Below are positions 1 through 10,760 of a stretch of 64,000 nt of DNA, piece after piece. Source of the DNA: Larix kaempferi (Eukaryota > Streptophyta > Pinopsida > Pinales > Pinaceae). The stretch spans positions 2,810,001-2,874,000 of the forward strand of contig BSBM01000036.1 of the NCBI GenBank assembly GCA_027924585.1, written 5' to 3'. The translations under genes and the position numbers were made by a program. The notes beneath the pieces are model-generated. The model saw only the letters and a list, made by a program, of their open reading frames with translations, was not told the origin of the DNA and made no database searches. Positions within the stretch are counted from its first letter, which is position 1. Each line of letters starts with the position of its first letter.

Positions 1-339
1 GTATTAAATACCTACGATTTTTTTAATATACAAGAAACGCGCACGTGTTTTATGTGTGAATAAATATTAGCAAAATGCTTTTATCCTTCCATGTTCTACG
101 TTTTCTTCTCCCACCTTCCCATCTCCCATATAGCACGACACTTCACAAGACGTCCTGAATCCAATGAAGTCAACGGTTTGTCGATTCGAGCCATGGTCGT
201 CATTCTATGGCTCGTTGCATCTCGCATCCAAAAGGCCTTCAAGGACACATTTCGGGCCATACGTAGTTATTTGCAGATGAATAGTGCAAAAAATGTGCAG
301 TGGTGATAACATGTTTACTGTCTGTTGAGTCTGATACTA
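1..339. other. Non-coding flank with a dispersed repeat copy
   Basis: No gene is recognisable here. The only structure is the first copy of a dispersed repeat at 151-216 (see the separate entries at 1304-1340 and 1788-1859). A 71-codon open frame starting at 91 overlaps that repeat and shows no recognisable protein features. Confidence 0.5.
151..216 (+). repeat. Dispersed repeat, copy 1 (left arm of inverted pair)
   Basis: The stretch around TCGTCATTCTATGGCTC recurs inverted at 1304-1340 and direct at 1788-1859. Copies 1 and 2 are an inverted pair that brackets the sacsin-like gene fragment. Copy 1 extends further left and shares the GTCCTGAATCCAA start with copy 3. Which element family it belongs to cannot be told from the window. 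Confidence 0.6.
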
Positions 340-1303
340 CATCTAGGTGCCACTCAGCAAACTTTGAGATAGAAACTCTGTAATTTTAGGATACTAATTC
401 AACCACTCAACAAAGGAGCGTTTTGCAGGTGACTTGGAAATCCCTTCCAATTTTCAGCAATAAAACAAAGAAGTTCAACGTACATATTTTCAGGAAAGCT
501 TGTCAACCAATCAGACAACCAGATACAGGGAGATAACCACGCCCAAAAAATTCAAGCTATTATAAAACTCTTGTTTATCAAGATAAGGATGGACTATGTG
601 TACATTACGAGAATATAGATGATTGAAGTCGTTTTGATGAACTTGTCCTCTTGCTTTCTCTACAATGCCTTTAAAAGCAGGGAGTATTGTCTGAGCTTCT
701 GTTGGTTTACATAAATGTTTCGATGATAGAGGTGAATTACCACTTATCAGAGCACGAAATGTTGAACAAAAGTCTAATGTAATAGAACGAAGGATACCTT
801 GGTTCCACTTTTTATTGAAAATGATACTTTCTCTTGACGAAACCAGTAAAAAATATGCCTGTATTATAAATGGAAATCCTGTTACAATTTCCGTCGGAAG
901 AAAAGCATAGATACCTACAACCGCCATATTTCCTTCTGTAAGCTGATCACCCATCGGAAAAGCTAATGTAATAGCCCATTTCCCAACATCTTTCCTCTAC
1001 TCAACCCTACACTCATTTTGCACGGGAAACTGCTGCCTCGACATGTAATAACTACATTGTTTTGTCGAAAATTGCTCTTCTTCTGCTAACAAATGCAAAA
1101 TGAAGGATTCATTGTCATTGCTATGAGAAGTTCTAAGGTCAGTTTCTCATAAAACAGAGATTGTATAAATCCTGTTAAGATCGATATGTTCCAGCTCACG
1201 AACTGAGAGCTTCTTTATCTTAGACATAAACAAAAGAGCTTCAGGATGAATACTATAGAGTTGTTGCTTTACAGCTTCAACCTTCTCAGGATGTACGGGT
1301 ATA
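340..1303 (-). pseudogene. Sacsin-like / HATPase-family protein fragment (plant NOV-like), broken
   Basis: Read on the minus strand from about 1290, the frame gives VEAVKQQLYSIHPEALLF, then a segment with CSYYMSRQQFPV, then WAITLAFPMGDQL and YAFLPTEIVTGFPFIIQA. This is the order seen in the plant sacsin-like family (histidine-kinase/HSP90-like ATPase superfamily, NO VEIN relatives), in the part following the ATPase domain. The copy is dead. Stops interrupt the frame near 1147 and 1017 (TAG in VE*RKDV), and a frame change near 511 leads into WLSDWLTSFPENMYVELLCF. Only a few hundred codons of a very long protein are present, with no splice sites that I can support. The family assignment is from memory of its conserved motifs and is fairly secure; the left end is uncertain. 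Confidence 0.72.
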
Positions 1304-1340
1304 GAATGAGCCATAGAATGACGACTGTGGCTCGGATCGA
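1304..1340 (-). repeat. Dispersed repeat, copy 2 (inverted)
   Basis: Reverse-complement copy of the repeat at 151-216, about 32 of 37 positions matching by eye. It lies immediately upstream of the sacsin-like fragment on the minus strand and supplies the first residues of an artefactual open frame there. Two 17-bp direct copies of ATTAAAATTCAATTGGA follow at 1344-1360 and 1364-1380. Confidence 0.6.
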
Positions 1341-1787
1341 CCAATTAAAATTCAATTGGACCCATTAAAATTCAATTGGATGTGACATGAATGATTAAAA
1401 TTAAACTCTAGATGCATACACAAGCCACTTGGACGATGGCTAAACATCCGGTACGTTGATGCTTTAAATGATGAACTCTTTCCTTTATGGCATTATCAGG
1501 ATGCTTACCCTACATTTAACGTCGACATTAATTAGTTAATGGCTTCCATGTTCGGAGCATAGAGAAAGACCTTGTCACATTACAAAATCCTTGCAACATC
1601 ATACAGATACAACATTTATTGCCCTCAACCTAGCTCATTTTACCTCTTCCTAGTTCAAAGGCGCTCATGATCCCCTATTTAAAATCACATAAATTTTGGA
1701 CCGAGATATCGATGATGTCCAAGCAGGCTCGACCAACTGGCTGGCCATGGGACCGACGGAGAGCGACACCCCTAGTACTATCCCGAT

Positions 1788-1859
1788 GTCCTGAATCCAA
1801 CGGAGTTGACGGTTTGTCGATCTGAGCCACAGTCGTCATTCCATGGCTCATTCCATCTG
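1788..1859 (+). repeat. Dispersed repeat, copy 3 (direct)
   Basis: Matches 153-225 in direct orientation (GTCCTGAATCCAA... through the TCGTCATTCCATGGCTCATT block) with scattered substitutions. Together with copies 1 and 2 it makes a direct-inverted-direct arrangement over 1.7 kb. Confidence 0.6.
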
Positions 1860-1879
1860 TTTTATTTTTGTTATGTTAA

Positions 1880-1953
1880 ACAAAACGCACGAGCGTTATG
1901 GTGATACATAACGCGTGTGCGTTATGTATCACCATAATGCTTGTGTGTTTTGT
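1880..1953. repeat. Near-perfect foldback (35-bp arms, 4-bp loop)
   Basis: The left arm at 1880-1914 (ACAAAACGCACGAGCGTTAT...) is nearly the exact reverse complement of the right arm at 1919-1953, with the centre GTGT as loop. Degenerate relatives (TACATAACGCGTGAGCGTT) lie at 2012-2058, and a weaker one is at 35-58. The arms carry several CpG-containing ACGC/GCGT words, which are otherwise rare here. It could be a foldback element end, a small MITE or a hairpin-forming transcript; no target-site duplication was found. Confidence 0.75.
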
Positions 1954-1959
1954 AATCCT

Positions 1960-3235
1960 ATCCTACATGTTAAATGACATGGGAGGTTTGGAGCTCGCCA
2001 TTCCTAGTTTTACATAACGCGTGAGCGTTGTGAATTTACACAATTCTTGTGTGTTTCGCATTTACCCAATTGCATCTAAAAGGTCCCGCAACTTCGTGCG
2101 AGGGCCCTTCATTTTTGGAGATCAATTCAACATCAGGTTCCACATAAGTGTGTAACTTTCAATTAGTGTTATTTTGTAAGTTTACCTATATGTTGTATGT
2201 TGATACTTACAATAGTTGTTTGTAAGTGTCAAATAAATAAATCTAAGTTTATTTGTATTGGGTGCATTTTCGGTAGAACTTGACATGCTTAATTTATTGA
2301 GCTTTTAGTGTCTAGTTTTGACACTCAAATTTACCTCTGATATATCTTTCCATAGATATGTGTTTTTGTGATTGGTTCCTTTATTGATATGCACATTTAC
2401 ACAGTAGAGCAATCAAGAAGACATATCGAATAATACAATTTCAAGTTTGGACACGTCTTGCAGAAGAAAATCTTCATGCTTTTCACCTTTAACATGATAA
2501 GGGGGAATATCATTGACAGTTAGGATTCAAGTTTCAAGGCCTTATCAATATGACAACAAGAAGTCATGGCCTTCTTTAAGTGAGATGGAACAAGCAAGCT
2601 TGAGCCACAACCAAATTTAGATGCCAAATTCAGAGTTGTAGCCAGAAGATAGAAAGGGAACCATTAGATCATGGTATTTCATATCTAGTTTTTGATACTT
2701 ATAACCACCATGAGATATTGTACTCCTCACTTTGTTCCTGACAAGGGGGAATGATTAACAACCAGAAACAAGAGAGTGAGAACAAGAAAGCCTGAACTAT
2801 AGTCAAATCCATGCTCCACTGAGCTCCATGATAGTTTGCAGTCATCCTAAAACCACCCATTTAGTATAAGACTTCAACCTATGCTAGACATTAGATGGTG
2901 GTCCCCAAACCACCATTTTCTAGAGGAACTGTTGAGACTTCATGACAATTTCTAGAGAGAACCTCTGAGCAAGAACTAGACTTGTCACCATGTTCAAGAG
3001 TTTGTGGTCAGCCATAAACCACCCACTTAGAAGAAGACATCAACTTATGCTATCCCTTTTGGTTTGTGTTCATCCAAAACCACCAATTCAGAGAGGACTT
3101 ATATTTAGTAGATGTCAACTTTAGCTAGCTTGCTTAGCCAATTCGGATTTTCAAGTTGGATATGTTCAGCCTTTGGAAGCTATCCACTTCCAGTTATTCA
3201 ACTCTCTTTTCTTGGACTCACATTCATCCCTTTAG
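1960..3235. other. Unassigned, probably decayed retroelement sequence
   Basis: No coding region can be supported. Two polypurine-tract-like words (TAAGGGGGAAT near 2500 and CAAGGGGGAATG near 2742) resemble the 3' non-coding part of copia elements, but no RNase H motif could be read upstream. Confidence 0.35.
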
Positions 3236-3446
3236 ATTAAGGGGGGATTGCTGGAACCTGATCCATCAGGTTAGGTGGAGATGAGGAGTCTTCTCGAAAG
3301 TCCAAGGGACATCTTGAGAATATGAACCTAAGAATCATTCTCATTGTATAAATTGTACATTTGATTAATGAAAAATATGTGTTTTTCACGCCTATCATTT
3401 GTCTTTGTTTAATTCTTGGGTGATTTCCTATGTGGGCATCCTAACA
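3236..3446 (+). mobile_element. Possible copia polypurine tract plus short 3' LTR
   Basis: TTAAGGGGGGATTGCTGG at about 3236-3253 has the layout of a polypurine tract running into an LTR start (TGCTGGAACC). About 200 bp later the sequence reaches CATCCTAACA, a plausible CA-type LTR end. Between them lie TATAAATTGTACATTTG and AATGAAAAATATG, like an R/U5 region. No second LTR or target-site duplication is visible, so this may be a truncated or solo LTR. The whole call is inference. Confidence 0.35.
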
Positions 3447-3988
3447 GGGCGAACCCTAACCTCATCTGTAACTACTATAAATCTACATCAATATCAATAT
3501 CAATATTTTGTAGCTATATTCTTAATGCTTAAAAGACAGATAAAAGCTTTAAATAAAGTTATAGGAAAAGCCCATGACAAGGTTGAACCTTGGGCAAGCC
3601 AAGAAATAAGAGCAGAGATATATCATATACGCAAACTCAATACATATAATAAATTCAAAGGAATATATATGTTCATTAATATATAGGGGAAACCATCTAA
3701 TAGTAACAAAATTATAATGATGGCACATATATAATGGGAAAATCCCGGTTCAGGGTTAAAAACCCTAAACCCAAAGGGGTGTTAAAAAAAAAAACAGAGC
3801 CGTAAATCACTTGCCAAGCTAAATCTAAGATGAGAGGACATGAAACATGAAGTACCTTTTGAGAAGGGCTTCACTCATCATCCCTCGGCTGGGGTCATAG
3901 CACCAAGCACTTACAACCACAATGCACGCAGAGGTGTAAGCATGGTGTAAGATAGGGTGATAAAGTTTTTAACAAAAAAACAAAGTGC
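3447..3988. other. Non-coding stretch
   Basis: Nothing recognisable as a gene. It holds a short ATCAATATCAAT tandem run (about 3488-3508), a single AAACCCTAAACCC word near 3760 that is too short to be telomeric repeat, and an A9 run near 3786. Confidence 0.4.
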
Positions 3989-3993
3989 ACATA
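3989..3993. other. Target-site duplication, left (ACATA)
   Basis: ACATA directly precedes the left LTR and is repeated at 10761-10765 directly after the right LTR. This fixes both ends of the element. Confidence 0.9.
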
Positions 3994-6019
3994 TGTCATG
4001 TCCCAAATTTGGTATTGGGTCACAATGGCCTAATCACATTGGCCCTATTCATTAGAGTTTGTCAAATTGATGCTAAAGGTCAAATAATTGCCAAGGAGGA
4101 AAATTACTAGTTTCCTAGGTTTGGGGTGGAAGCTTTGGGATTTGGAATAATGGGGATAATAAATGATGTTTGAACATTAGAATGGCATAAATATTTAATA
4201 AAGGAACTAAATAAATATATACAAGTTAAAATAATAGTGGTATTTCATCATGAAGACACATGGAGGAAGTGGGACCCACATATGGCTAGATTTCCCCACT
4301 ACATTTGGCATCATTCTCTCACCAATTCGAATTCAAGGTGAATGGTAACATACTTGGGGGAGTCCAAAAGGTATTATTCATGGCATGACTCATCCAAGGT
4401 CGAAATATAGAGGAAGAGTAACTCCCATGGAAGAGGAAGAGGCAATTTGGAGCTAGTGAGACACTTGAGCTAGATTCCCTAGCTCTATGACAACAATGAT
4501 GAAGATGCTATGACACCTATGACACAAATCAGACCTGAAGGATTACATATGACATATATGACATGTCAGGGCTAAAAATAGACTCCAAGAGGGCGCTCAA
4601 GGGTGTTAGGGCAGCTAAGATGCTTCCACATGTGATTTGGTGGAAGTGGGAGACTAGGAATTGTTGTACAAGTGGCGTTCTTTGGAATCTCTTCCCAACT
4701 TGAGTTGGCATGAGTCTCTTGGAAGGAACTCGACCCATGGAGGCCATTAGAACTTTATAAATGTCAATAACAAAGAATGAAACCAGATTTTTATCATTTG
4801 TAGAATTTGCAATTGCATTTGTGAAGAGGGAGAGCTAGTGGATGACTAGTTTCTTGCCTTAGCCAATTTCGAGGGTGAAAGATTCCCATCCAAGTTGGCA
4901 ATTGGAAAGGCCATTCAGACCTTTCATTTGGAGCTTTAATGGAGTCTTTATTTGCAGGTGTAAGATACATGGCAGCTCATGGTTTCTTCTATTGCAGCTC
5001 ACTCCTTCAACCATTTCCAGTTTTGATGGCATATTCTTGATCCTTGAGGGAGGGCGTTTTTGGTGAGCTATTGTACTCTTTGGGGAAGCTTTTGATGCCC
5101 CATTTATTTTTTAATATGAATTAAATACTCTGTTCTTCATCTCCAAAAAGTTTCAGGTCGAAATTCCAAGTAGAAATGTATAAATCTCATTTTTAATGGA
5201 AGAACAATGCCATTTCCCCACTACCTTGTTGTGAGCCAATGTATTGATGATGATTTCGAATGAATGGATGATTCTCATATATATTTGTGATCAATATACT
5301 GCCATGGATGTCTTCTACAAGTTTCATGTACTGTACTTGAGCATTTGAAGCATTTTTACTCAGTTTAGTTGTATTGGGAGGTGAAATAGTGCCATTTCCC
5401 CAAGGGTCGAATTGGGGATTTTTGCAGTTGAATGGGAGAGGGTGAGAAAAGTTGTAATAAACCATTAATGTTGCATATGATACCTTAATAACATAATTAA
5501 CACATTACATACCTCTGTTCATAAATTTGAGTGGGTTTGGAGGCATTTGGGAAGCCATTTTCAGTACTTACCTTAGGGGGATTTGAACCCCAAATTACTA
5601 GTAAAATTACATACTTGGTCCAAAATATTAAGAGAGTTTGCAGAGGTCTTTTGGTGGCCATATGTTGTCCCTAAACATCATATTCAATTCCTAATATCAT
5701 TCATAAACCTTCCTTGAATATTTGAAGGCATTTGGAGTCAATTTCAGACCTAGAGACCAATACTAGTCAAAGAGAAATCACTAGTAAAGTTACCTACATT
5801 GACTAGAATTGAAAGAGTATTTGCAGAAGTGTTTTAAAGGTACAAAGGCATCCCTGAAACACATATTTATGTTCTAATATCATTCATATACCTTCTCAGA
5901 AGATTTGGGATCATTTGGGGCAAATTTGGGACCTAGAGATTGAAACTAGTCAAAGGTCGAACCAAGGAAAAAAGTGGAAAATTGCAATTTTAATAAAATT
6001 CCTAACAAGGGACATTACA
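3994..6019 (+). repeat. 5' LTR of family-1 element
   Basis: Starts TGTCATGTCCC and ends GGGACATTACA; the 3' LTR at 8735-10760 is the same length. It contains no convincing gene. The short open frames inside it (for example minus 4529-4747 and 5193-5465) recur in both LTRs only because the LTRs are near-identical. Confidence 0.92.
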
Positions 6020-6020
6020 G

Positions 6021-6036
6021 TGATATCAGAGCATGG
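6021..6036 (+). promoter_or_regulatory. Primer-binding site, initiator tRNA-Met type
   Basis: TGATATCAGAGCATGG begins two bases after the 5' LTR. It differs by one base from the usual plant TGGTATCAGAGC complement of initiator tRNA-Met, so minus-strand synthesis would start here. Confidence 0.8.
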
Positions 6037-6085
6037 TCCTTGCACCTGTGGATTAGGTACATACATTCAAGAATATTTGGCATCC

Positions 6086-7993
6086 ATGTCTTACTATTAT
6101 GATGAATCCTATGAGTACAATTCTTATGAGGAATATGCATATGCTTATGAGCAATATGAAGCAGAATGTGAATGGTACGAGGAAGAGGTGCCATCATGTA
6201 ACACTTCATACAATTTCAAGAGAAATGAAGATTATTCTTATGACTTTAGATCTTATGAATATGAGTGTGTCACACCAACCAAGGATAATTCTATGAGCGA
6301 GTTCCAAAGATGGAGAGAAAAATATAAAACCTTGCCCCAACAATATCAAAAATATCAAGAATATCTTGCTTCGAGCAAAAATACACAAAATACCATGTCT
6401 TTTGAGTACTATGCTGAACATGTTTTTGAAAATAGGCCCAAAAATGAAGATGTGGAGTTAGTGAAGAAAGGTTTATGCCCTTCTTGTAAAAACCGTTGGA
6501 GCGAGTATCATATATGTGTGCATGAAATGATGTCCTCCTTGAGGAGAGCTTTTGATATTTATTCAAGAAGAGCTTCCAAATATACTGATCCTAAGGAAAA
6601 CAAGGGAAAAAATGCATCATATTTCTTGAAGGAGAAAAATGAAGAGACATCACAAGAGCATGAAGAAGATTCTATTGAAAATATGGAAGATCATTTCGAG
6701 ACACCTTCTAGCTTAGACATGAACCAAAGAGCATCTACTGATGGATGCTTAAACTATGAAGGAGTACCTACTGATGGGTGCTCACACCTCTATGTTGGTG
6801 ACATAGAGATCACTTTTGAAAGTGTTGCTGCAAGCCCAAGTTCCATTAAGCATGATAATGAATACCTTGTAGCAGTTGAAGAAGAACCAAGATCAACTTC
6901 CCCATCACCACTTGAGCTTCATGAAGTTGGTCCAAGAAAAAATGAAGAAGATGAGGAGGTTTATTTGCAAGAGCCTCATTTTCTTGAAGGGTCCTTAAAG
7001 ATGAATGAAAAGAAGATACAAGAGTCCCTCAGCATTCTCCATGACACTCAAGCATTGGTGTCAAATTCTTGTTGGAGAGCTACTTCATTGGAGGAAACAT
7101 CCTTCCTTGAAGACATGGAGAAGATTCAAAGAGCAATGTGCCACATCAAAGGTAATTTCATGTCTTTGCTTTTTTATAGAAACCATTTGTTTGAGATTAA
7201 TGAATTGTTACATGATGCATACTTGAAGAATAATGAGGATAATCATAAGCTCACAATTCAAAATGAGCAACTTCTTGAAAAGTTGCAAGGTACTTGTTTT
7301 TCCTCTTATGTTTCAGATTGTCAAATGGTAGATTGTTTGGAGGATTCTCATGACATGGTGGATCATGAGAAATGTGAAAATTTGAATGTTCTTGATGTGT
7401 TTGAAGATGAACTTGAAGAGATCCAAACACTTGATGTGGTGGAAAAGGAATTTGAATTGTCTCTTGATGAAGGTTATGCAATTTTTAAAGAAGAGCATGA
7501 TTCCTCTACATTGGAACCAAACTATGACAAAGAGTTTACACTTTTGAAGGAACTGCATGATACTACCCATATGGATCCTTTCCATGATGAAACTTCAGTA
7601 CTTTTTGAACATTTGGGTGATTTGGTTCATTCTCCTACATCCTACAATTCCATGTTTTGCAACATTAGTCTCAATGAAGTATGGGTGAAAGGGTTCTTTT
7701 TTATGGTGCCACATGAGGAGTATGGAACTCCTAGATTTACATTTTATGATGATATTGTTGGAGCACATTCTTATTCACATTTGCAGCAGCATCCTTTGTT
7801 ACTTTATGATGATGCACATCTACATGGATGCACCTATGATATGCATTTGAGTCACTTGAAGACTCATGGTTTTTCTTGCTCAACACTTGATTCATTTGAT
7901 GTTGGAGGAACTTCATCCAACACTTGGGTGAATAGATTTATGATTGGAGAACATTTTTTGTTGGAAGAGACATACTTTGTTATATCTTTATGA
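6086..7993 (+). CDS. Gag-like protein of family-1 element (635 codons, unknown family)
   Basis: The start is taken as the first ATG inside the internal region (MSYYYDESYEYNSYEEY); the open frame also extends upstream into the LTR. The N-terminal 45 residues are extremely rich in Tyr and Glu. Around residues 131-144 lies CPSCKNRWSEYHIC, a CX2CX7HXC zinc-finger spacing that matches the gag zinc finger of many plant chromoviruses rather than the CX2CX4HX4C knuckle. The middle is acidic (ENMEDHFE, EEDEEVYLQE) and the C-terminal third is rich in His, Leu and Asp. No enzymatic domain is visible. The frame closes at 7993, but homology with the old copy continues in another frame at 7944-8555, so the natural protein was probably longer. 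A nucleic-acid-binding gag role is inference from the zinc finger and position. Confidence 0.6.
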   Translation: MSYYYDESYEYNSYEEYAYAYEQYEAECEWYEEEVPSCNTSYNFKRNEDYSYDFRSYEYECVTPTKDNSMSEFQRWREKYKTLPQQYQKYQEYLASSKNTQNTMSFEYYAEHVFENRPKNEDVELVKKGLCPSCKNRWSEYHICVHEMMSSLRRAFDIYSRRASKYTDPKENKGKNASYFLKEKNEETSQEHEEDSIENMEDHFETPSSLDMNQRASTDGCLNYEGVPTDGCSHLYVGDIEITFESVAASPSSIKHDNEYLVAVEEEPRSTSPSPLELHEVGPRKNEEDEEVYLQEPHFLEGSLKMNEKKIQESLSILHDTQALVSNSCWRATSLEETSFLEDMEKIQRAMCHIKGNFMSLLFYRNHLFEINELLHDAYLKNNEDNHKLTIQNEQLLEKLQGTCFSSYVSDCQMVDCLEDSHDMVDHEKCENLNVLDVFEDELEEIQTLDVVEKEFELSLDEGYAIFKEEHDSSTLEPNYDKEFTLLKELHDTTHMDPFHDETSVLFEHLGDLVHSPTSYNSMFCNISLNEVWVKGFFFMVPHEEYGTPRFTFYDDIVGAHSYSHLQQHPLLLYDDAHLHGCTYDMHLSHLKTHGFSCSTLDSFDVGGTSSNTWVNRFMIGEHFLLEETYFVISL

Positions 7994-8555
7994 TGATCAC
8001 ATTCAGGGATGTATGGGTGAGACTTCTTTGAGTCATTTGAAGTCTCCTTGTTTTTTCTGCTCATTATTTGGTTCAGATTTTAGTGGAGATTCTTCATTCA
8101 CTTCTTGGATGAAAGAATACATGGCTGAATATTTTGATGCATATCACATCCTTTTGGAGCAGCTTTATAGGACATGGGACACTCACCTATGTCATTGGAG
8201 CAGATTTGATTTGTCACTTGAAGCTTGTATGCACTTGGAAAACGGTGGTCTACTTGCTTGGAGGTATAAGCACTTTCATGATTCTTTGATGAAGCACCTC
8301 CTTGATATTCATTTTCATTATGTAGTTATGTCCTTTGATGATATATATTTTGTACTCATGATGTTTGGAAGAATGCATACAAGAAAATGGGATCCAGGAA
8401 TCCTCTTAACTAATGGTGTGGGTTGGAGAGCACTCTTAATTATTGGGGTGCAATACAAGCAATGGGACCCTGAAATAATTTTTATCTCATTGGTTTCAAA
8501 TTTTTTTGGGGAAACAAGCAGTATGGGAGATGGATTTCCCCACTTAATAAAGTGA
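7944..8555 (+). pseudogene. Out-of-frame C-terminal continuation of the family-1 ORF
   Basis: This frame carries on the same protein. YLYDDHIQGCMGETSLSHLK repeats the pattern of the block just upstream (LLYDDAHLHGCTYDMHLSHLK), each followed by a Phe/Cys-rich stretch and a ...SW/TW motif, giving two tandem units of about 50 residues. The old copy at 48883-49161 carries two such units in one uninterrupted frame. The switch between 6086-7993 and this frame is explained by a single-base length change in a T6 run near 7955. The rest (WDTHLCHWSRFDLSLEACMH and onward) is unlike any family I know. Confidence 0.6.
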
Positions 8556-8734
8556 TTTTTATTAGAGTAGTGCAGCAGCAAGCATGGTGGTTCCTCTCTA
8601 AAATATTCATGGAAACTCAAATACTCAAGGTTGGGCAATTCAATGGCAACTTCAAAGAATTATACAGAAAGCAGGTTCTTCAACACCCATGTTTAAAATT
8701 GCTTGAGGACAAGCAATATTGGGAAGGGAGGATT
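8556..8734 (+). promoter_or_regulatory. 3' untranslated tail with polypurine tract
   Basis: A non-coding tail ends in GGGAAGGGAGGA at 8721-8732, directly before the 3' LTR. This is the expected position of the plus-strand primer. The matching tail of the old copy (45772 onward, reversed) shows the same GAGGACAAG...PPT layout. Confidence 0.75.
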
Positions 8735-10760
8735 TGTCATGTCCCAAATTTCGTATTGGGTCACAATGGCCTAATCACATTGGCCCTATTCATTAGAGTT
8801 CGTCAAATTGATGCTAAAGGTCAAATAATTGCCAAGGAGGAAAATTACTAGTTTCCTAGGTTTGGGGTGGAAGCTTTGGGATTTGGAATAATGGGGATAA
8901 TAAATGATGTTTGAACATTAGAATGGAATAAATATTTAATAAAGGAGCTAAATAAATATATACAAGTTAAAATAATAGTGGTATTTCATCATGAAGACAC
9001 ATGGAGGAAGTGGGACCCACATATGGCTAGATTTCCCCACTACATTTGGCATCATTCTCTCACCAATTCGAATTCAAGGTGAATGGTAACATACTTGGGG
9101 GAGTCCAAAAGGTATTATTCATGGCATGACTCATCCAAGGTCGAAATATAGAGGAAGAGTAACTCCCATGGAAGAGGAAGAGGCAATTTGGAGCTAGTGA
9201 GACACTTGGGCTAGATTCCCTAGCTCTATGACAACAATGATGAAGATGCTATGACACCTATGACACAAATCAGACCTGAAGGATGACATATGACATATAT
9301 GACATGTCAGGGCTAAAAATAGACTCCAAGAGGGCGCTCAAGGGTGTTAGGGCAGCTAAGATGCTTCCACATGTGATTTGGTGGAAGTGGGAGACTAGGA
9401 ATTGTTGTACAAGTGGCGTTCTTTGGAATCTCTTCCCAACTTGAGTTGGCATGAGTCTCTTGGAAGGAATTCGACCCATGGAGGCCATTAGAACTTTATA
9501 AATGTCAATAACAAAGAATGAAACCAGATTTTTATCATTTGTAGAATTTGCAATTGCATTTGTGAAGAGGGAGAGCTAGTGGATGACTAGTTTCTTGCCT
9601 TAGCCAATTTCGAGGGTGAAAGATTCCCATCCAAGTTGGCAATTGGAAAGGCCATTCAGACCTTTCATTTGGAACTTTAATGGAGTCTTTATTTGCAGGT
9701 GTAAGCTACAGGGAAGCTCATGGTTTCTTCTATTGCAGCTCACTCCTTCAACAATTTCCAGTTTTGATGGCATATTCTTGATCCTTGAGGGAGGGCGTTT
9801 TTGGTGAGCTATTGTACTCTTTGGGGAAGCTTTTGATGCCCCATTTATTTTTTAATATGAAGTAAATACTCTGTTCTTCATCTCCAAAAAGTTTCAGGTC
9901 GAAATTCCAAGTAGAAATGTATAAATCTCATTTTTAATGGAAGAACAATGCCATTTCCCCACTACCTTGTTGTGAGCCAATGTATTGATGATGATTTCGA
10001 ATGAATAGATGATTCTCTGATATATTTGTGATCAATATACTACCATGGATGTCTTCTACAAGTTTCATGTACTGTACTTGAGCATTTGAAGCATTTTTAC
10101 TCAGTTTAGTTGTATTGGGAGGTGAAATAGTGCCATTTCCCCAAGGGTCGAATTGGGAATTTTTGCAGTTGAATGGGAGAGGGTGAGAACAGTTGTAATA
10201 AACCATTAATGGTGAATATGAGACCTTAATAACATAATTAACACATTACATACCTCTTTTCATAAATTTGAGTGGGTTTGGAGGCATTTGGGAAGCCATT
10301 TTCAATACTTACCTTAGGGGGATTTGAACCCCAAATTACTAGTAAAATTACATACTTGGTCTAGAATATTAAGAGAGTTTGCAGAGGTATTTTGGTGGCC
10401 ATATGTTGTCCCTAAACATCATATTCATTTCCTAATATCATTCATAAACCTTCCTTGAAGATTTGAAGGCATTTGGAGTCAATTTCAGACCTAGAGACCA
10501 ATACTAGTCAAAGGGAAATCACCAGTAAAGTTACCTACATTGACCAGAATTGAAAGAGTATTTGCAGAAGTGTTTTAAAGGTACAAAGGCATCCCTGAAA
10601 CACATATTTATGTTCTAATATCATTCATATACCTTCTCAGAATATTTGGGATCATTTGGGGCAAATTTGGGACCTAGAGATCGAAACTAGTCAAAGGTCG
10701 AACCAAGGAAAAAAGTGGAAAATTGCAATTTTAATAAAATTCCTAACAAGGGACATTACA
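8735..10760 (+). repeat. 3' LTR of family-1 element
   Basis: Same length and termini as the 5' LTR. Differences are scattered single bases (for example TTGGTATT against TTCGTATT near the start) with no visible indel. It is followed by the right target-site duplication ACATA (10761-10765). Confidence 0.92.

Larger units (their letters stand above)
3994..10760 (+). mobile_element. Complete non-autonomous LTR retrotransposon ('family 1')
   Basis: A 6767-bp element with two 2026-bp LTRs, a primer-binding site, one long open frame, a polypurine tract and a 5-bp target-site duplication (ACATA). LTR ends are TGTCATGTCCC and GGGACATTACA, which are inverted complements at 10 of 11 positions. By eye the two LTRs differ at roughly 35-40 of 2026 positions (about 98% identity), so this is one of the younger insertions in the window. 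The 2.7-kb internal region has no protease, reverse transcriptase, RNase H or integrase motif in any frame, so it must be mobilised in trans. An older, rearranged relative lies at 43989-53500 on the other strand. Its LTR termini also match those of the chromovirus at 59192. Confidence 0.92.

Noticed and set aside
3752-3772. AAACCCTAAACCC word (plant telomere-like)
   Set aside because: Fewer than two full repeat units. Similar words occur by chance elsewhere in this A+T-rich sequence, and there is no array.
4529-5465. Short open frames repeated at 9270-10206
   Set aside because: They lie inside the two near-identical LTRs of one element, so their repetition reflects the LTR pair rather than gene duplication.
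6015-6566. Minus-strand and alternative-frame open frames over the family-1 ORF
   Set aside because: They are shadows of the 6086-7993 frame; the old copy conserves the plus-sense protein, not these.
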